Part shown: positions 48,362-60,740 of the stretch, piece after piece
Numbering within the stretch: the stretch's first letter is position 1
Layout: every line of letters starts with the position of its first letter
NCBI GenBank assembly: GCA_014338405.1
Contig: JTDE01000969.1
Location: 58,176-122,175 of the forward strand
Direction: 5' to 3'
DNA length: 64,000 nucleotides
Source of the DNA: Paragonimus skrjabini miyazakii
Taxonomy: Eukaryota > Platyhelminthes > Trematoda > Plagiorchiida > Troglotrematidae
Program-made: the position numbers and the translations under genes
The notes under the pieces: model-generated
What the model saw: the letters and a program-made list of their open reading frames with translations, nothing else
Databases searched by the model: none
What the model was told of the DNA's origin: nothing

Positions 48362-48937
48362 TCACTTCACAGACAACTCGGCCAAACAGCACTGAGCTTG
48401 GTTAGCCGCCATCTCACCTAACGTCTCAAGCCACCAACTGTGTGAGTTGCGAGGGTTGCAACCCGGACCCATAGTAGTTAACCCCTTCGTGAACGATTTC
48501 ATTTGTCTACGCCAGGGCATCATATGTCCACCTCGCACCTTGCACCAATCGGCTGCATCATCGGCAAACAGTGCTCGGTGTGACAGACGAATAACTGGCA
48601 TCCTTAGTACATGACCTAACCATCTATGTCTGTGCATGTGTAAGGACTGAACGAAAGAACTCGTTTGGCAATCGATGCCAAACACCCGCTTCCTTACATC
48701 CTCGTTGCTCACTTGCTGGTTCCACCCGATAAGGGCGATTGAACGCAAACATCGGTTGTCATATACCTGAAGATGGTTCACGTTCTCTACCCTGAGGGGC
48801 CAGGTTTCGGTGCCGTATAGTAATACAACCCTCACTGTTGTTTGATATACCTGACTCTTAAGCTTCAGAGAAATACCTCTCTGTCGCCATAGGTGCCTCA
48901 GATTAGTAGACACCGCTCTAGCCTTGGAAATACGCAC
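48362..48937 (-). pseudogene. C-terminal (post-RT) part of the non-LTR element
   Basis: The 191-codon frame starts RISKARAVSTNLRHLWRQ, and includes TTVRVVLLYGTETWPLR, the typical ARxAF/LRHLWR and LLYGxETW motifs found after the RT domain. Further on come RCLRSIALIGWNQQVSN and HRHRWLGHVLRMP, also family hallmarks. The ATG used for the open frame is not a true start; the protein would have continued from the RT. Confidence 0.85.
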
Positions 48938-48951
48938 CTCTATTTCGTTCC

Positions 48952-49611
48952 CTACACCACCGCCGCCGCCGGCACAAAATTATCTGGACCAGCAGCCTTA
49001 TAACGATTGAGAGCCGAAAGGCAATCGCGAACCTCAGTCTCAGTGGGTGGTTCTAAATCTACCAACCAGGGCGTTACATCAGGAGTTTGTGGAGGCAACA
49101 CGGTAGGAGCAAGATGTAACCTAAATTGACCCTCAAAGTGTTCCGCCCAACGTTCTAACCTTCTGGACTTATTATAGATTATTGTACCAACTGCCTCGCT
49201 GATGGCTTCACTGACAGACGGTCGCCTTAGACCAGTAGCACGGATCCGGTCAAAGAGTTTGCCGATGTTCCCTGAAGCAAAAGCGGTTTTCCTTTCATTA
49301 ACTTTTTTCAACAGCCAGGCCTCCCGATCGGCCTTTAGACCACGTTTCAGCTTTCTAGGGATATCTCTTCTAGACTTATTATGTGAACTACCACGAGGAA
49401 CCTTCCAATTGGCTTCTAACAACTCCAGAGATTTATCTGAAATCCAGAGTTTATTAAACTTATGTACCCCTGTGCCGCATGCTATAGTACCTGCTTTCTG
49501 AATGGCCTGTGAGATTTGTGTCCAGCAGCTATCAGAGTCTTTGAAGTGAATACCACTAAGACAGCTTTCTAAGCTGGTTTGGTACTTATGCTTCACCCGT
49601 GGTAAAGCCAT
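48952..49611 (-). pseudogene. Linker between endonuclease and RT of the non-LTR element
   Basis: The 219-codon frame includes SDKSLELLEANWKVPRG and RRLERWAEHFEGQFR, and ends SALNRYKAAGPDNFVP, the first motif of a reverse transcriptase (normally KAAGPD followed by roughly 250-300 residues of palm). Instead it stops in a GCC-rich run, AAAVV, 15 bp before the next part begins. The break is therefore a clean deletion of the RT core. Confidence 0.85.
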
Positions 49612-49639
49612 TTTATCAACAGCCAGTCACTGCTGTCTA

Positions 49640-50458
49640 TGGCGACGTCGTTGGTCATAAATAAGGAAAAAACGACAACGTACCAATGCATGATCTGGAT
49701 CCACGTATGTGCTCCAATAAGAACAATAGTTCCGAATCGAACCACGCCACCTATAACTGACAGCTATGTGGTTCATCTGAGACCAGACCTGATTCGGAAC
49801 AGGCGGGCGCCAAGTATAGCAATGACGTGCACGATGCCTGAAACTAGTGCTGGCTAAAATAACTTATACTCAGCGCACAACTTCAACAATCACCCGCCAC
49901 TCTCTGATCGATATGACGCTATCCCAAACCTGACACCTATACGAGATTCGGTCTCACCAAGGCGGCCGACCTGAGTATTTCTATCTCCGGCCAGAACGAT
50001 TATATCAGAGCTACGTGTTGAGCGAAAGAGAGAGGCCATATCCGAGTAAAATGCGTCCTCAACGCCAACGTCACTACAGTCAATAGGAGCGTAAGCAGAC
50101 ACAATGAATAAATTTCTGAAAGTCTTGCGTCTAGAGCTGGCCTTAACAGAACCTGCCAAGCTGGCAGCACAAAGCCTATTGTTATCAGGAATCCAATCTG
50201 CTAATGCGGCTGCAGCCGTTGTGTTGAAGACTATACCTACTACAGCTTGACTTGTAACGACGGCTGTGGAGTCATCCGAAGTGTATAACCAGTATCGGGT
50301 AAACAATGTGGGTACTGTTAGTTCCATACGCTGACTATTTTCCTGGATTCTAGGCTCCGAGATGCAGTAGGCAACGAGTCTAACGTTCATGCGCTAGCAG
50401 CCTGTTGACCTATCTGTTTTAGAGTACGAACGTTGAGGGCACTTATATTAATTCGCAT
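49640..50458 (-). pseudogene. APE-like endonuclease domain of the non-LTR element
   Basis: The domain starts MRINISALNVRTLKQ at 50458 and continues after a frameshift with SEPRIQENSQRMEL, LFIVSAYAPIDCSD and DIIVLAGDRNTQVGRL. After another frame break it ends with HIAVSYRWRG and DPDHALVRCRF. These correspond to the SETR, SAYAP, GDFN and SDHALV motifs of APE endonucleases that nick target DNA. Key positions have drifted (SEPR, GDRN, PDH), and there are at least two frameshifts. Confidence 0.82.
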
Positions 50459-51090
50459 TCTAGGTCTAAGCAAAGGACGAGGGAGGCATGAAGCGGAAGG
50501 GCAAGAGACGCAACTTACCGGCTCAGCGTTGCCACGCTTAGCTACATCTGTTGTGGGACCTGTAGAGCAAATATCAGAAACGGAGGTTGGGATGGGCCTG
50601 AGAACTCAAATTGATAGAGCAGTGGGGGAGGTGTCAGCAGTAGTATGTTTTCGCCTATCCACCCTGCTGTATGCAGCAGATAGGGCGACCCGGTTTATAC
50701 TGCGAGACGGCCGATTCAATATCGATTTATTTGTGCTGTGATTATTCATGGTTGTGTGTGGGCTGAGATACTGCCACGACGCCCAGACCTAAACAGGAGA
50801 ACGATTAGTGTTCTCAACCAAAAGTCTTTGGCTCAAAAGTCTTTACCGCAAGGCAGCGGGTGGGTGGCAGTGTACCAGAACTGGCATATTTTTCGAAAAA
50901 AGATGCCAACCTTCTTCCAACACCCAACCTGGAGGACCAGGAGCATAGTCTGTCAGACCTCTACGTATTAGCCTGCCTGGTGTGAGTGACTCTATCAGTG
51001 TGTGGTGACCACACCGTCCAGTTTAGCCCGACAGGTCATCGAAATTCGCAAGCCGTCACACCGCGTCAGGGTCCAGTCTCGTTGTGACAG

Positions 51091-51099
51091 GCCTACGGC
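51091..51099. repeat. Target-site duplication of the inserted retrotransposon, right
   Basis: GCCTACGGC, exact match to 48074-48082. Confidence 0.8.
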
Positions 51100-51538
51100 G
51101 AAGCATCGCTGAACATATTTCCAAGTGGTTGATGCACGCCATGGGGCAACAGGCAATGGCAACAAAGCGATTGAGACGAAATTCGACCTCGTCCATTGCG
51201 AAGCACATCATGGAAACTGGTCACGTTGTTGACTCAGCCAACTCGTTTCAAGTGTTATTGCGTAATCGGAACCCGAAATGGCTTGCCTTCTCCAAAGCTA
51301 TGTTAATCAATACTCACCGTCCGGTCCTGTGTTTGCATACACTGTTGATTCACGCAGTTTGTCTGCCCTGGAACTGATGACAGTCCTTGTTTTATGTGAA
51401 CCCGATCGTTGATTGTTACTATTGTTGTTGCAATCCACATGTCTTTTATATTCCAATGTTTTACGTTCGTGACTGAATAGAGTAAACGAAATGTCAACAT
51501 CTCGTGACGTACGTCTTCTGCTTTTATTGGTGAACTAG
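51091..51538 (+). mobile_element. Penelope-like element (family A) 3' end, outer part of the interrupted copy
   Basis: The PLE endonuclease resumes here as CLRRSIAEHISKWLMHAM, continues uninterrupted to LLIHAVCLPWN and a stop near 51377, then has 3' untranslated sequence. It matches the inverted arm at 46262 nearly base for base. The first nine bases repeat the left duplication, showing that this is the continuation of the element at 46802-48082. Confidence 0.88.
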
Positions 51539-54500
51539 ATGGAGGATCTCGATGTTTTAACTAGTAATGCCAAGATAAACCAAAACCAACACCTCCTGGA
51601 ATAAACTGAGTATTTCATACTGTTCAGAATTTCTCATGGAATATGACGTTTGCACCTTCCATGAAGCTGATCTGAGAATGTCGCTATAAAAAACGTTTTA
51701 CTTAACATGGAATGTAAGCGGGTGGTAGGCTTTTTCTAGCTTCCCATTTTGCAGCCATTAACCGAACGTTATCAAATATGCTACTACAGCTGGGAAACTC
51801 GAGGGAGTTTAACATAATCAGGTACAATAAGTAAGTAACAAACGAGACTGTATCCCGGAGGTAATCAGGTGGCGTGTAATCACTGTTCACTGAGACAGCT
51901 GTAGATAAACGGAATATATGAGAATCCTGGCCACACAACCTATACAATTTCATAAATTGTGAACGTTTCTCGTAATATTGTATGGTTTATATAGAGTTTC
52001 ATAGTCACAAATTTCGCTCGTTGGTTTTAAAATTATCACTGTTAGCTGGACGGTTGTTGAGTATTCTTACCATGTCTGTTACTTCAGATTCTGAAGCGCC
52101 TTGGTAACAATCAAATATAAAATGCCTGGAAACAGATCAGGAGCCGAATTCGATCTCCCATAACAGAACATAAAAGCAAATGAACAGGCGGAAGTGTTTG
52201 AGTTGTTTACTGTACAGTGAACACTTGTTCGGGTTGAGGTTTTAGTAAACTATCTGTTTCTATGAATCTATTGGTAGTAGTTGTTAGATTGACGCATGGC
52301 ATTTAATGCAGTTCCATCAGAAAAGAGCAACAGTAAACAGAGTTTTCACTACACCCGAAACAAGTCCACACAGGAGTAAATGAAGGGATTAAACCTGATT
52401 ACATTCGCACTTTAATAAAATGGTTACCCAATGAGGTTCACGGAAAGACACATTTGATAAAAACTGCATTCGGCATAGATACTCATCGTGAGAAAAATAA
52501 AATTTTATGCGGAACTGCCTGCTGAAGCTGACTAAAGTTTACATCAAACAACTCTTTAACAAATTAACGGAATTAAGCAAAGATTTGACGCAGCTGGACT
52601 CTATGTGTTAGGTCGTACGTAATTTTACTTTCAATCAAGTTATTTGGTTGACGAATTGTGACATATCATCCTATACTCTAAATCTGTTAGGAGTAGGTTC
52701 CCACTTGACTGTTAGGGAACTCAACTATCCCGTTGTACAAAACAAAGAATGTTCTGTGGTAAACTTTGAAAGAAATGAGTTGACAACATTGAGGTGATGC
52801 TCCACAGCAGAGGGGTATTGCACAGCTGTGGAACCTGTTGTGATACACTGGGCCACTACGACGAACAACTATCATCAACAAAATGCTACCGCCGGGTCTT
52901 TTGTAACGTGCACGATCGGACTACTTATAGGTAACTCAAAAATACTATGCATGTCCTTTTGAATTGTGTTTCTGACAATCATACCACATCACAGACATCC
53001 AAAACGACAACTTCCGTGTGACGACAGAACTACATCTCCTGTCTCACCCCAGTAACCAAAACCATATTAGACTGCGACCTAGGGAATTAAGTTAACCAGA
53101 TTTATAAAAGAGATACCATACCATATGGTTTGGTATAGGAAGAATGAGGTGACTAATCTCGTTAGTAATGCCAACGCCACATTTTTATAACAAACCAATG
53201 GAGAGTTTCATATTAGATAGTTTAGGTTTATGGACTGACCCTCTGTGTAGTAAGTATTAAACCATTGGTCGAAATTGAGCATGCCTCACTAACACATACG
53301 CTTAAAAGTTTTTCTCTCAACTTCAGAAAAGTAACCAACAATAGAACATCCATTCTCCTGCTACTTATCCACAAATTGTTTGCTTACAAATCGGTCTACA
53401 CATCCACTTCAAAGACTAGGTCTCTGGTGTGCTTAAGTGCGTACGCACTAATGCGTGGTGGTTCGATTGCAACCAGCATGGTAGTAAAATGAAAGTGGGA
53501 GAATTCGCGCGTAAGCTAATGGACACCTGTCAATAGAGCGATCAGAAAGCATTTTCCTGCTGTGTTTACAGTTCAGCTGATTCTGCGTAAACTAGGCTAG
53601 CTACCTAATAATGCTTCAAACGGTATATATATACATATCAGTAGTGCAGTGTTAACCGAGCTGTATGATATAGTCTAATCGTTATGATCCACACTCGGGA
53701 TTTCCGTGGTTAATCCTAAACAAAAACGGCATCCTACAAGTAGTTACTTAGTATTTCAACGAAGCCATCTGACTTTCGTATTTCTACGAACCAGATTATC
53801 AATAGGAAGCTGCTATGTTCAGCATAAGATCACCCAACATTTTTGAAACCTATAACTACAAAGACCCATGCTAATTTAACAGCTGAAACCGCTACGGTAA
53901 CACAACAACAAAATAGTGATTTACTAGTTCAACTTACAGAATGACAGTTAAGCAAAACTGGACTCGGTGTGTAGAGTTGTTCAATCTAAAGTGATCAGAC
54001 AAACAAAAAAGTAGTTACAATCTATCAGCCTACAGGTCCGACACATTGTTCTTGTTAGTAACTCACCTCGGTCAATATGGATGCCGCTTTTATTAATGGA
54101 CTTCACATCCTTCAGGATAATCGTGACCAAACGGCGTATCTAAAACACAAATGAAGATTGCCACGAGAAAATTAACACGGAAGACAAGTTGAACTTAACA
54201 ACAAGTGGTTAGGCAGATTCGTTAATTCAGAAGAGATCCCATTTTGAGGTCCGAATTTTCGCAACTTGGGTGAGCGTTTGTCACGTTTGGGTTAGCTGTT
54301 TATGTCAATAGGTCGAATCCAGCGGAATACTAATATGAATTTATTCTGAAAACTTCAATGATCTACTTTCTCTAGTACTAAACTGATCCACATTCAATAA
54401 GGTCTGCTGTGTCGAACCTTCGTTGCATGCAGTCACAGAGTCTCGCTAAATGCTTTTGTTTTATTTGTCATCTTGCTAGCCCAACCTCAACCTCAAATAT

Positions 54501-56164
54501 GATTTTGTTTGTATCTTCTTAGTTTTGAAATTTATTTAACTTATGCAGTCTCAAATGTAGTCTGTGAAGCTCATATTAGTTAATCACCTAGGCCAATTAA
54601 GCCGTAACTAGAGTGAGATTACTGGAACCTCCAACAACGTCATATCTTTGAACGTTTTTGGTAACTAGGGAGGGAGACGGTTAAGTATACACCATTCTCC
54701 AATGAACGTTTGTAGATAGAAGCAATGACGGTGTGCGTTTGGAATTCCAGCAAACTTCACCAGAATTGTGGTTATAATAATTCATATGTGAATTGAATCA
54801 ACACAACCTCCTAATGTGGAGAAATTCAGATTATGAGCGGATCGACCATTTCAAAATATGCACACGTACAATTTCCCGTTCAACGTCTTGGGGCGAAATT
54901 AACTCCCATCAACCCGCTTTCCACAGCGCAATCAGTCGCCGTTTTCTAGTCAGATTACCTAGCTCATTGGAGCTTCGTTGAATTATACAAAATTGGGAGT
55001 GACTATTATCTGTGAACTGTTCGAGTCGATGTAGCTATTAGAAGCGATGCTGTTCACAAACAACAGCAAGTCATTCCGGCTACTCTACGTAAGCAGATCG
55101 AACTTATACACAAAAATACTTTTTTAGTCAGTTTGATCGAATCTAGTTGGCTTCGCGCACATAAATAATATCCATAAGCTGAGTTTTCCTGACAACCCTG
55201 CTCAAATTTTTGACCAAGAGTGTTGTCACCCTAACCGGATACCTGCATTGCAATATTTTGCTAAGATTAGTGTACCGACCTAATTATAAATAAACTTCAA
55301 ATCACTCGTTGCCCAGCTAAATTCCGACTGAGGAGAATAGTAGCATAACCTCACACAATACTGTCTCGCATCAGTTCACCTCAGCTTTACTAGTGTGTAC
55401 TGCAGGTGATGTTCACTCATAATAAAACCGAACTCTTCACCAGCGGACCAAATGTCACACACAGGTAACACCCGCTGCCATCACTCACATACGAATTCGT
55501 CCAACCAGACCTAGCCACTGTGACTCGGATAAGGTGGACATTAATGTTGATTGTCTTCTAATATTAGGGTTTAACTTGTTCATATGAATGACTACCAGAC
55601 AAATAGCAGCCAGTCGATGCTACATTCGTGACTAGTGTGTACAGTCCAGACAACGAAGATTTGATCATACAAATTCAGGTTTTATTAAGCGATCAATAAA
55701 ACTGATTCATTTCCCTACTAAGTGCCTAAGTTACATAAAAATATAATCAGAAGACAAACTATTACTATTACTACTGCGTACCATACAAGCAGAAATTGCC
55801 GATCAGTAATATGACAAACTCAGTAGGTTAAAAATGAGCTAACTATGAAAAATGCGGGCTTCAGCTGGAGTCTGATGAATAACAGAAACGGCATCCACAT
55901 AGAAAGCAAGCGCCAAACGGTTTAAGTACCCAAGCGACAAACTTAGCAAATAATATCCGATCTGACTCAATTACGCACCCATATAACAATGTCGTATGCT
56001 ATCCACCAAGTGGTCCACGGTAAAACGTTACTCATTTGGTTTGACTGAAATGTATCCACTTTGTCAGCGAACGGATATTCGGCCATGAGTCTGGGGTGTT
56101 CGCAAGTTTTTTGCTCAAAAGTGAGCAACTCTAGTTGATTACAGTTACCTGAAGAACAACAAAA
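51539..56164. other. No supported gene; weak tRNA-like relic near 53430
   Basis: At 53414-53477 a run GTGCTTAAGTGCGTACGCAC, then TAATGCGT, then GGTTCGATTGC has a 5-bp anticodon-like stem (ACGCA/TGCGT) and a near-consensus B box. It may be an old tRNA-derived SINE. TA repeats occur near 53625. Nothing else is supported. Confidence 0.35.
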
Positions 56165-56476
56165 ATGCAACCTGCTCAATTGACACGACACGGTATCTTG
56201 TCAGGAAGTTCGTGGAAAATCCGGCAACTCGGCGAAGTACTGGAGTCTGGTTTCTACCGAAATCTGACTGCTCCAAACGTGCTAACTAAGACATTTACAT
56301 CATCTCTTCCACTTTCCTCTTCTGTCAGTCGGGCGGTGTCAACATCAGCTTCTCGCAACAAATTGGAATTCTGGAAAATTAGTTTGCTGATAACACTCGC
56401 AGTTCTTTATAAAAGTAGTTGGGTAAACAGCGATGTCCACTGCGTTCTCGTGTGCTGTCCGAATGTCTTCAGCTGA
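56165..56476 (+). CDS. Small open frame with organelle-targeting look and one membrane segment
   Basis: The ATG has a favourable AAAA context and opens MQPAQLTRHGILSGSSWKI, then VSRAVSTSASRNKLEFWK, then ISLLITLAVLYKSSW. The first 65 residues are rich in Arg, Ser and Thr and poor in acids, as in mitochondrial presequences. A single membrane segment follows. A GTAAAC donor-like site at about 56424 suggests this may be a first exon. Small nuclear-encoded respiratory-chain subunits have this layout, but I cannot identify the protein. Confidence 0.35.
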   Translation: MQPAQLTRHGILSGSSWKIRQLGEVLESGFYRNLTAPNVLTKTFTSSLPLSSSVSRAVSTSASRNKLEFWKISLLITLAVLYKSSWVNSDVHCVLVCCPNVFS

Positions 56477-59400
56477 CAGCTGTTCTATGTACATGCGACT
56501 TCAATTAGTGACAGACTGAGAACCAGCTTGAGTATTGGATACAGACAGAACAAACTGCTCTATGGATAGATGACTTTCTTCAGTGAAACTTCGTTCAAAA
56601 ATCAGAAACTCTGAATATTCAATTCACACGTTCCAACGGTGCTCTTGCGTTTGCCTTTAAGGTTCGGGATTCAGGCAAAAAATAGCAGCAGGACTTCCAT
56701 TTAACTGTTAGGTGCATCTTTGGTTTTGGTTCGGCTGATGCTATGAGACAAGAACTACTGTCTTTCAGTTCTTGCCCACTGGCATGTTTCTCTTCATTGA
56801 TTATTCGTTCGAAATGTTGTGTTGTCCGTAATTCAACCGACATGGAGTTCAAGCGTGACCCACTGACACGTTAACAGATTCCAGTGAGTGTGGGAATAAT
56901 CGCGTCTTCTACTTCGTCACTCGAGGCAGAACGGGTGAAGAACCACTACAGTGCATGAAGGCAACTCGAAATGACTGCATGTATGAGTAATTTGGCACAG
57001 GATCGATATAGCCATCCTGTTAACAATTTTCACATTTTAGAAAGTTTGCTTGAAGACATTGGAAAGGTGTGCCGGACTAATGTTTCGGTTGCTTCATGAT
57101 CATCAGTATTACGAACCCCATAATGAAAGGTATTATCAAACAATTGGCTTATACTTGTTTACTCGTATTCAGCAAAGTATTTTATTGTCAAAGAAGATTA
57201 TGCAGATAAATCTCTACTTTCTGCGGATGTATCCTGTGAGCCCAAGGTTAGCACAATCAACCTGTCTGTATTCAGTGGGGTCATATGAAGCTAACAACAT
57301 ATTTACGTCATTTTTTTGTGCCCACGGTACACATTCGTACGATAATGCAAACACTGCTTGCGGCTGAGCGAAGGGACTGCGTCAGATTTAACATCTAAGC
57401 ATTAACGGGTTACTATTGTGAAGTGCCCTGCTTGAGATATCTTAAAGATGTTTTCTGAATGCAGTGCAAATAACGAGTGGACGTAACACAACGGTAAACA
57501 GTTTTGAAGATATACGGGTACATGGATCTCTCTTACAGACAAACCGAAATGTCGATAACTGAAGTCTATTATAAAGCAAAACTATCGCTTTACGGAATTA
57601 CCTTATCAGTTTTCATCGGAAGAATTACCCACTGTTGACTTAGTAGTTCATTCATGGAAGAAATCCGCTTTTTTTGTCGGTTCATCGTTGATACCTTGAT
57701 GCATGCATTTACAAAGAGGATGGAAACTTGTATTGATGAAAGGTGGATCACAATCGCAAGGATGTGACGCAGATGATAATTCAGACTGGGTCAACATCTG
57801 CCATTCAGGAAAGGCAACCCGGCCTCTTACACCACGGAACATTCCGTCGGTATGGGTCACATGTCACAGATTATAATTTGTTTAAAGATTCCATATTGTA
57901 AGCTATTGTTACGTTAGTTCCAAAATACGACTCCCCGTTGATCCCAGTTACTAACGCAATAATGTTGGTTACTGTTATGTTGGAAGTGTTTAACTGTATG
58001 TTATCTGAATCTTCATTGTTTCGCCAATGTAAGTAAATCACCACCTAATTTAGAACAGCCGCATCTACAAAAATGTGAACTGTGAATAGACTTGAACTAG
58101 CGAGAACAGCATCTTGTTTAAACATGGTAACGCTCTCGTCATTTTAGGTATTTCGCTACGTCGGGGGCTTCGAGGTCTCTCACATATGCACTCACAAGCA
58201 GCAGACAGTTAACGGGCAATGTTATGCGTCATCATGTTTCAAAAACTATTTTTAAAGGGCTATAGACGCAAATTGTCTTATATTAATAATCAGGTGAGTA
58301 AAGTTCACGTACAAAATGTAAATAATTAATTTTTATTAACTAAGCAATTGTAATTGCGTAGTGATAATTTTCTATCAACTTCCACAAAACTCTCCGACCT
58401 TAGAAGGTGACAGCAGTTAGGCTGGGTGTTTAATAGTTGATTCTGTAAAGTGATGCTCATTAAATACGATAGCAATCTGAACAGCTGGGCGGTGTGGAAA
58501 TAATATAGTTGATTCACAGTATATTTTCAAAGGTTAACCGATGCACCGAGCTCCTCAGTGATGTTTAGGTAAACTAGTTTACAAGGAAAGTATTAAAAAG
58601 AAAAAAAATCCTTCCACGATTAAAATTTGTACGATTATTCAGAGATAGGTTTGGACACAACGTGAGCGCGTAAACCGCTGAACGAACGAAGTTCTTTTGT
58701 TGTTCGCTGAAGCGTGTGGAAATCTGCATCAAAGACAGAGTTCTGTCCGCCTCAGAGGACCAGGTGGACATGGATCAGTGAGTTTAAACAGATATTTAAA
58801 AAAATAGTCAGCAGAAGTACAGATATATGCCAGAAAAATGTTATTTCTTGTATCGAAGTTGACTTTATCAAAGTGTACAAACGGCGCGTGAAATCAAATT
58901 CCGGATGGCGAGGAGCTGATTAGTAAACAAAGTGGTCTGGGAAATAATTCTAAAGCTAGGCATAATCAAAACGGAATGCATGGCTGGTCTGCATTCGCCA
59001 CAAAAAAGGGCGATTGACAAATTTTATAGAAAAGTTTACAGTTAAAAGCAGTTGTTGCTGGTGGTCGGTGGGGCATTACAGCGAGTAAATGAGAAACTGA
59101 AAGAGAAGAAATGGTGGGTTGCTAGAAGTGCAGTTTACAATACGATTCCTTATAAGACAATTGTACTTTAATTTTTCCTGGTTGGTTTTGTGAAACTTTG
59201 CGGCTGTCTCAGAAAAGCTCACAGGGTACAGCGACCTACTTCTTATCAGAAGATGTCAGTGGTTGCGTCTTTTATAGTGAGAACTTGGTTAACACGTTGT
59301 AAATCAGGTAAAGGCATCACAGGGTTTGACGGTGTCACGGAGTATGACTAAGTTGCATGAGTTCACAACCATTTCTTGTGACAAACGATGCTGTGCTTTT

Positions 59401-59498
59401 GCAATCTTTCTAAGCACATCGACAATGTACTCGAGCGAGTAACCAAACCACAAGCAGCGATATGGACTGTAGGCTGCATCACATAAATATTTAAAACT
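56477..59498. other. No firmly supported gene; one weak exon candidate
   Basis: At 57041-57128 (plus) an acceptor-like TTTTCACATTTTAG precedes KVCLKTLERCAGLMF and RLLHDHQYYEPHNE, followed by a weak GTATTA donor. The open frame extends to 57367. It may be an exon but is unidentified. The rest shows short frames only. Confidence 0.3.
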
Positions 59499-60440
59499 AC
59501 CTATATCTGAACAGAACAATCAGAAAACGAACACTGGAAGCTGCCAGCATTTCCTATTGGCTCGTCAGTGCCAACTAACTATTAGCATGGAAAACTTTCG
59601 ATTTAACGTTTACAGTACTTAGGGGTGGGGGTATGAACAACAAAAATAAAAACCTTCAATCGTGTGACTCGAGTGACACTCACTATTACTTAGGCACATG
59701 CCAGTTTATGGTTCAAAAATAATTGTTTTCGCACAAATAACACAGGCTTCAACCGGTTTATCTTGACGACTTCAGCAAATTTTAAGAACCATGGGCTGTG
59801 GTACGCAGTATGATGGTGAAGTCTGAGGTAAGTTCGACGTTGTGGCCAACAGACAGGATGCCATCTGATCGATGAGGCTGGGGGTTCTCTGTGACTACAG
59901 TGTTTGTTTGTGATAACTGTTTGTAAACTCACCTAAGTACATGTTCCTTTTTTCTTGAGATCAATGATCTGTCAGTCACGCCTATGTAGCTTCTTTCGTT
60001 GTTAAAGCAGCACTTGCAAACACTGTGTGATCTGAGAAGCGCGTAGCAAACAGGCTTGTTTACAATGTTTCTTCATCAGGCTAAATACAGAATATTCATA
60101 TGAGTCAAACAGAGGTAGTACATCATTAAGGTGAGGGATGGTAATCATTAATTTTATGTTAGGCAGACTCGTGAAGTCTAATTATGTAACGCCAATAACT
60201 TGGGTTGTAAACGTTTTAGGCAAATCAATACGCCTAGGTTGCGGTATGACTTGGCAACAATAGGTTGAGTCCCTTTGGTTGTAGGCACAATTAACCTGCG
60301 AGTCTGAATAGGGACCCTCAATTCGGCTGCACTGTAAGTCCGCTTCAGCGAAGAGACAAATTATTGGGTTGTTCGCAACTTCGCGATATCCCTTTTGAAG
60401 GGTAGTTCAATGTATATTAGATTATTAACGATCTCATCAT
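59499..60440 (-). mobile_element. Penelope-like element (family B) 3' part, decayed
   Basis: The minus strand shows the end of the reverse transcriptase (IELPFKRDIAKLRTT near 60400, a typical PLE LPFK block). A GIY-YIG piece follows, CKCCFNNERSYIGVTDRS then LISRKKEH, with YIG at 59980-59988. The conserved C terminus reads FLKFAEVVKINRLKPVLFV, as in PLEs where KFAEA...INRLKP precedes the end. The frame is broken several times, and about 200 bp of 3' untranslated sequence follow. The sequence differs clearly from family A, so this is a separate PLE lineage. Confidence 0.75.
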
Positions 60441-60548
60441 TCTAACTGCTTTTAAGTCTCCAGTCGTTGTGACTCTGAATAAAGCTTCTCGGGGTAACCA
60501 GTCCTCTTTATACTCGTCGTAAACACTTCCAGCTCTTGTTTACCGCAG

Positions 60549-60740
60549 GTAGATTTGCAAGTAACTGTTTTGAATTTTCATGCCCCCGAAATTACTATCA
60601 TTTTAACTTTACCGACCACGGTTTTATTTTAACACTCCCACCTGCATCTCAAATCGAAATCACTGACAGACAGGTGAATAAAATTATCAAACCTCCTCCT
60701 CCTCCAAAGTATCTACGCGAACGAATAAATCAGCCTCATG
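60549..60740 (+). CDS. Candidate internal exon, unidentified extracellular-type segment
   Basis: An acceptor (CAGCTCTTGTTTACCGCAG) and a donor (GTGAGA) enclose 192 bp, with phase 1 at both ends, which is typical of exons for extracellular modules. The peptide reads RFASNCFEFSCPRNYYHF, then NFTDHGFILTLPPASQI, then VNKIIKPPPPPKYLRERI. It has two cysteines, a possible N-glycosylation site (NFT) and a proline run. It sits just beyond the decayed PLE of family B, on the opposite strand. No family is recognised. Confidence 0.42.

Larger units (their letters stand above)
48083..51090 (-). mobile_element. APE-type non-LTR retrotransposon, internally deleted, inserted in the PLE
   Basis: A 3.0-kb element in minus orientation, bounded by the 9-bp duplication GCCTACGGC. 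From its 5' end (right) it has about 630 bp of leader, an apurinic-type endonuclease (50458-49640), a linker that reaches the very start of the reverse transcriptase (49611-48952), and the post-RT C-terminal part (48937-48362). About 280 bp of 3' sequence with a short GAA repeat end it. The catalytic RT palm is missing altogether. The protein style is that of the endonuclease-reverse transcriptases abundant in flukes, in the RTE/CR1 broad group; I do not fix the clade. It is non-autonomous and frame-damaged. Confidence 0.85.

Noticed and set aside
49202..49857. Plus-strand frames at 49202-49501 and 49639-49857
   Set aside because: Antisense to the non-LTR element linker and endonuclease.
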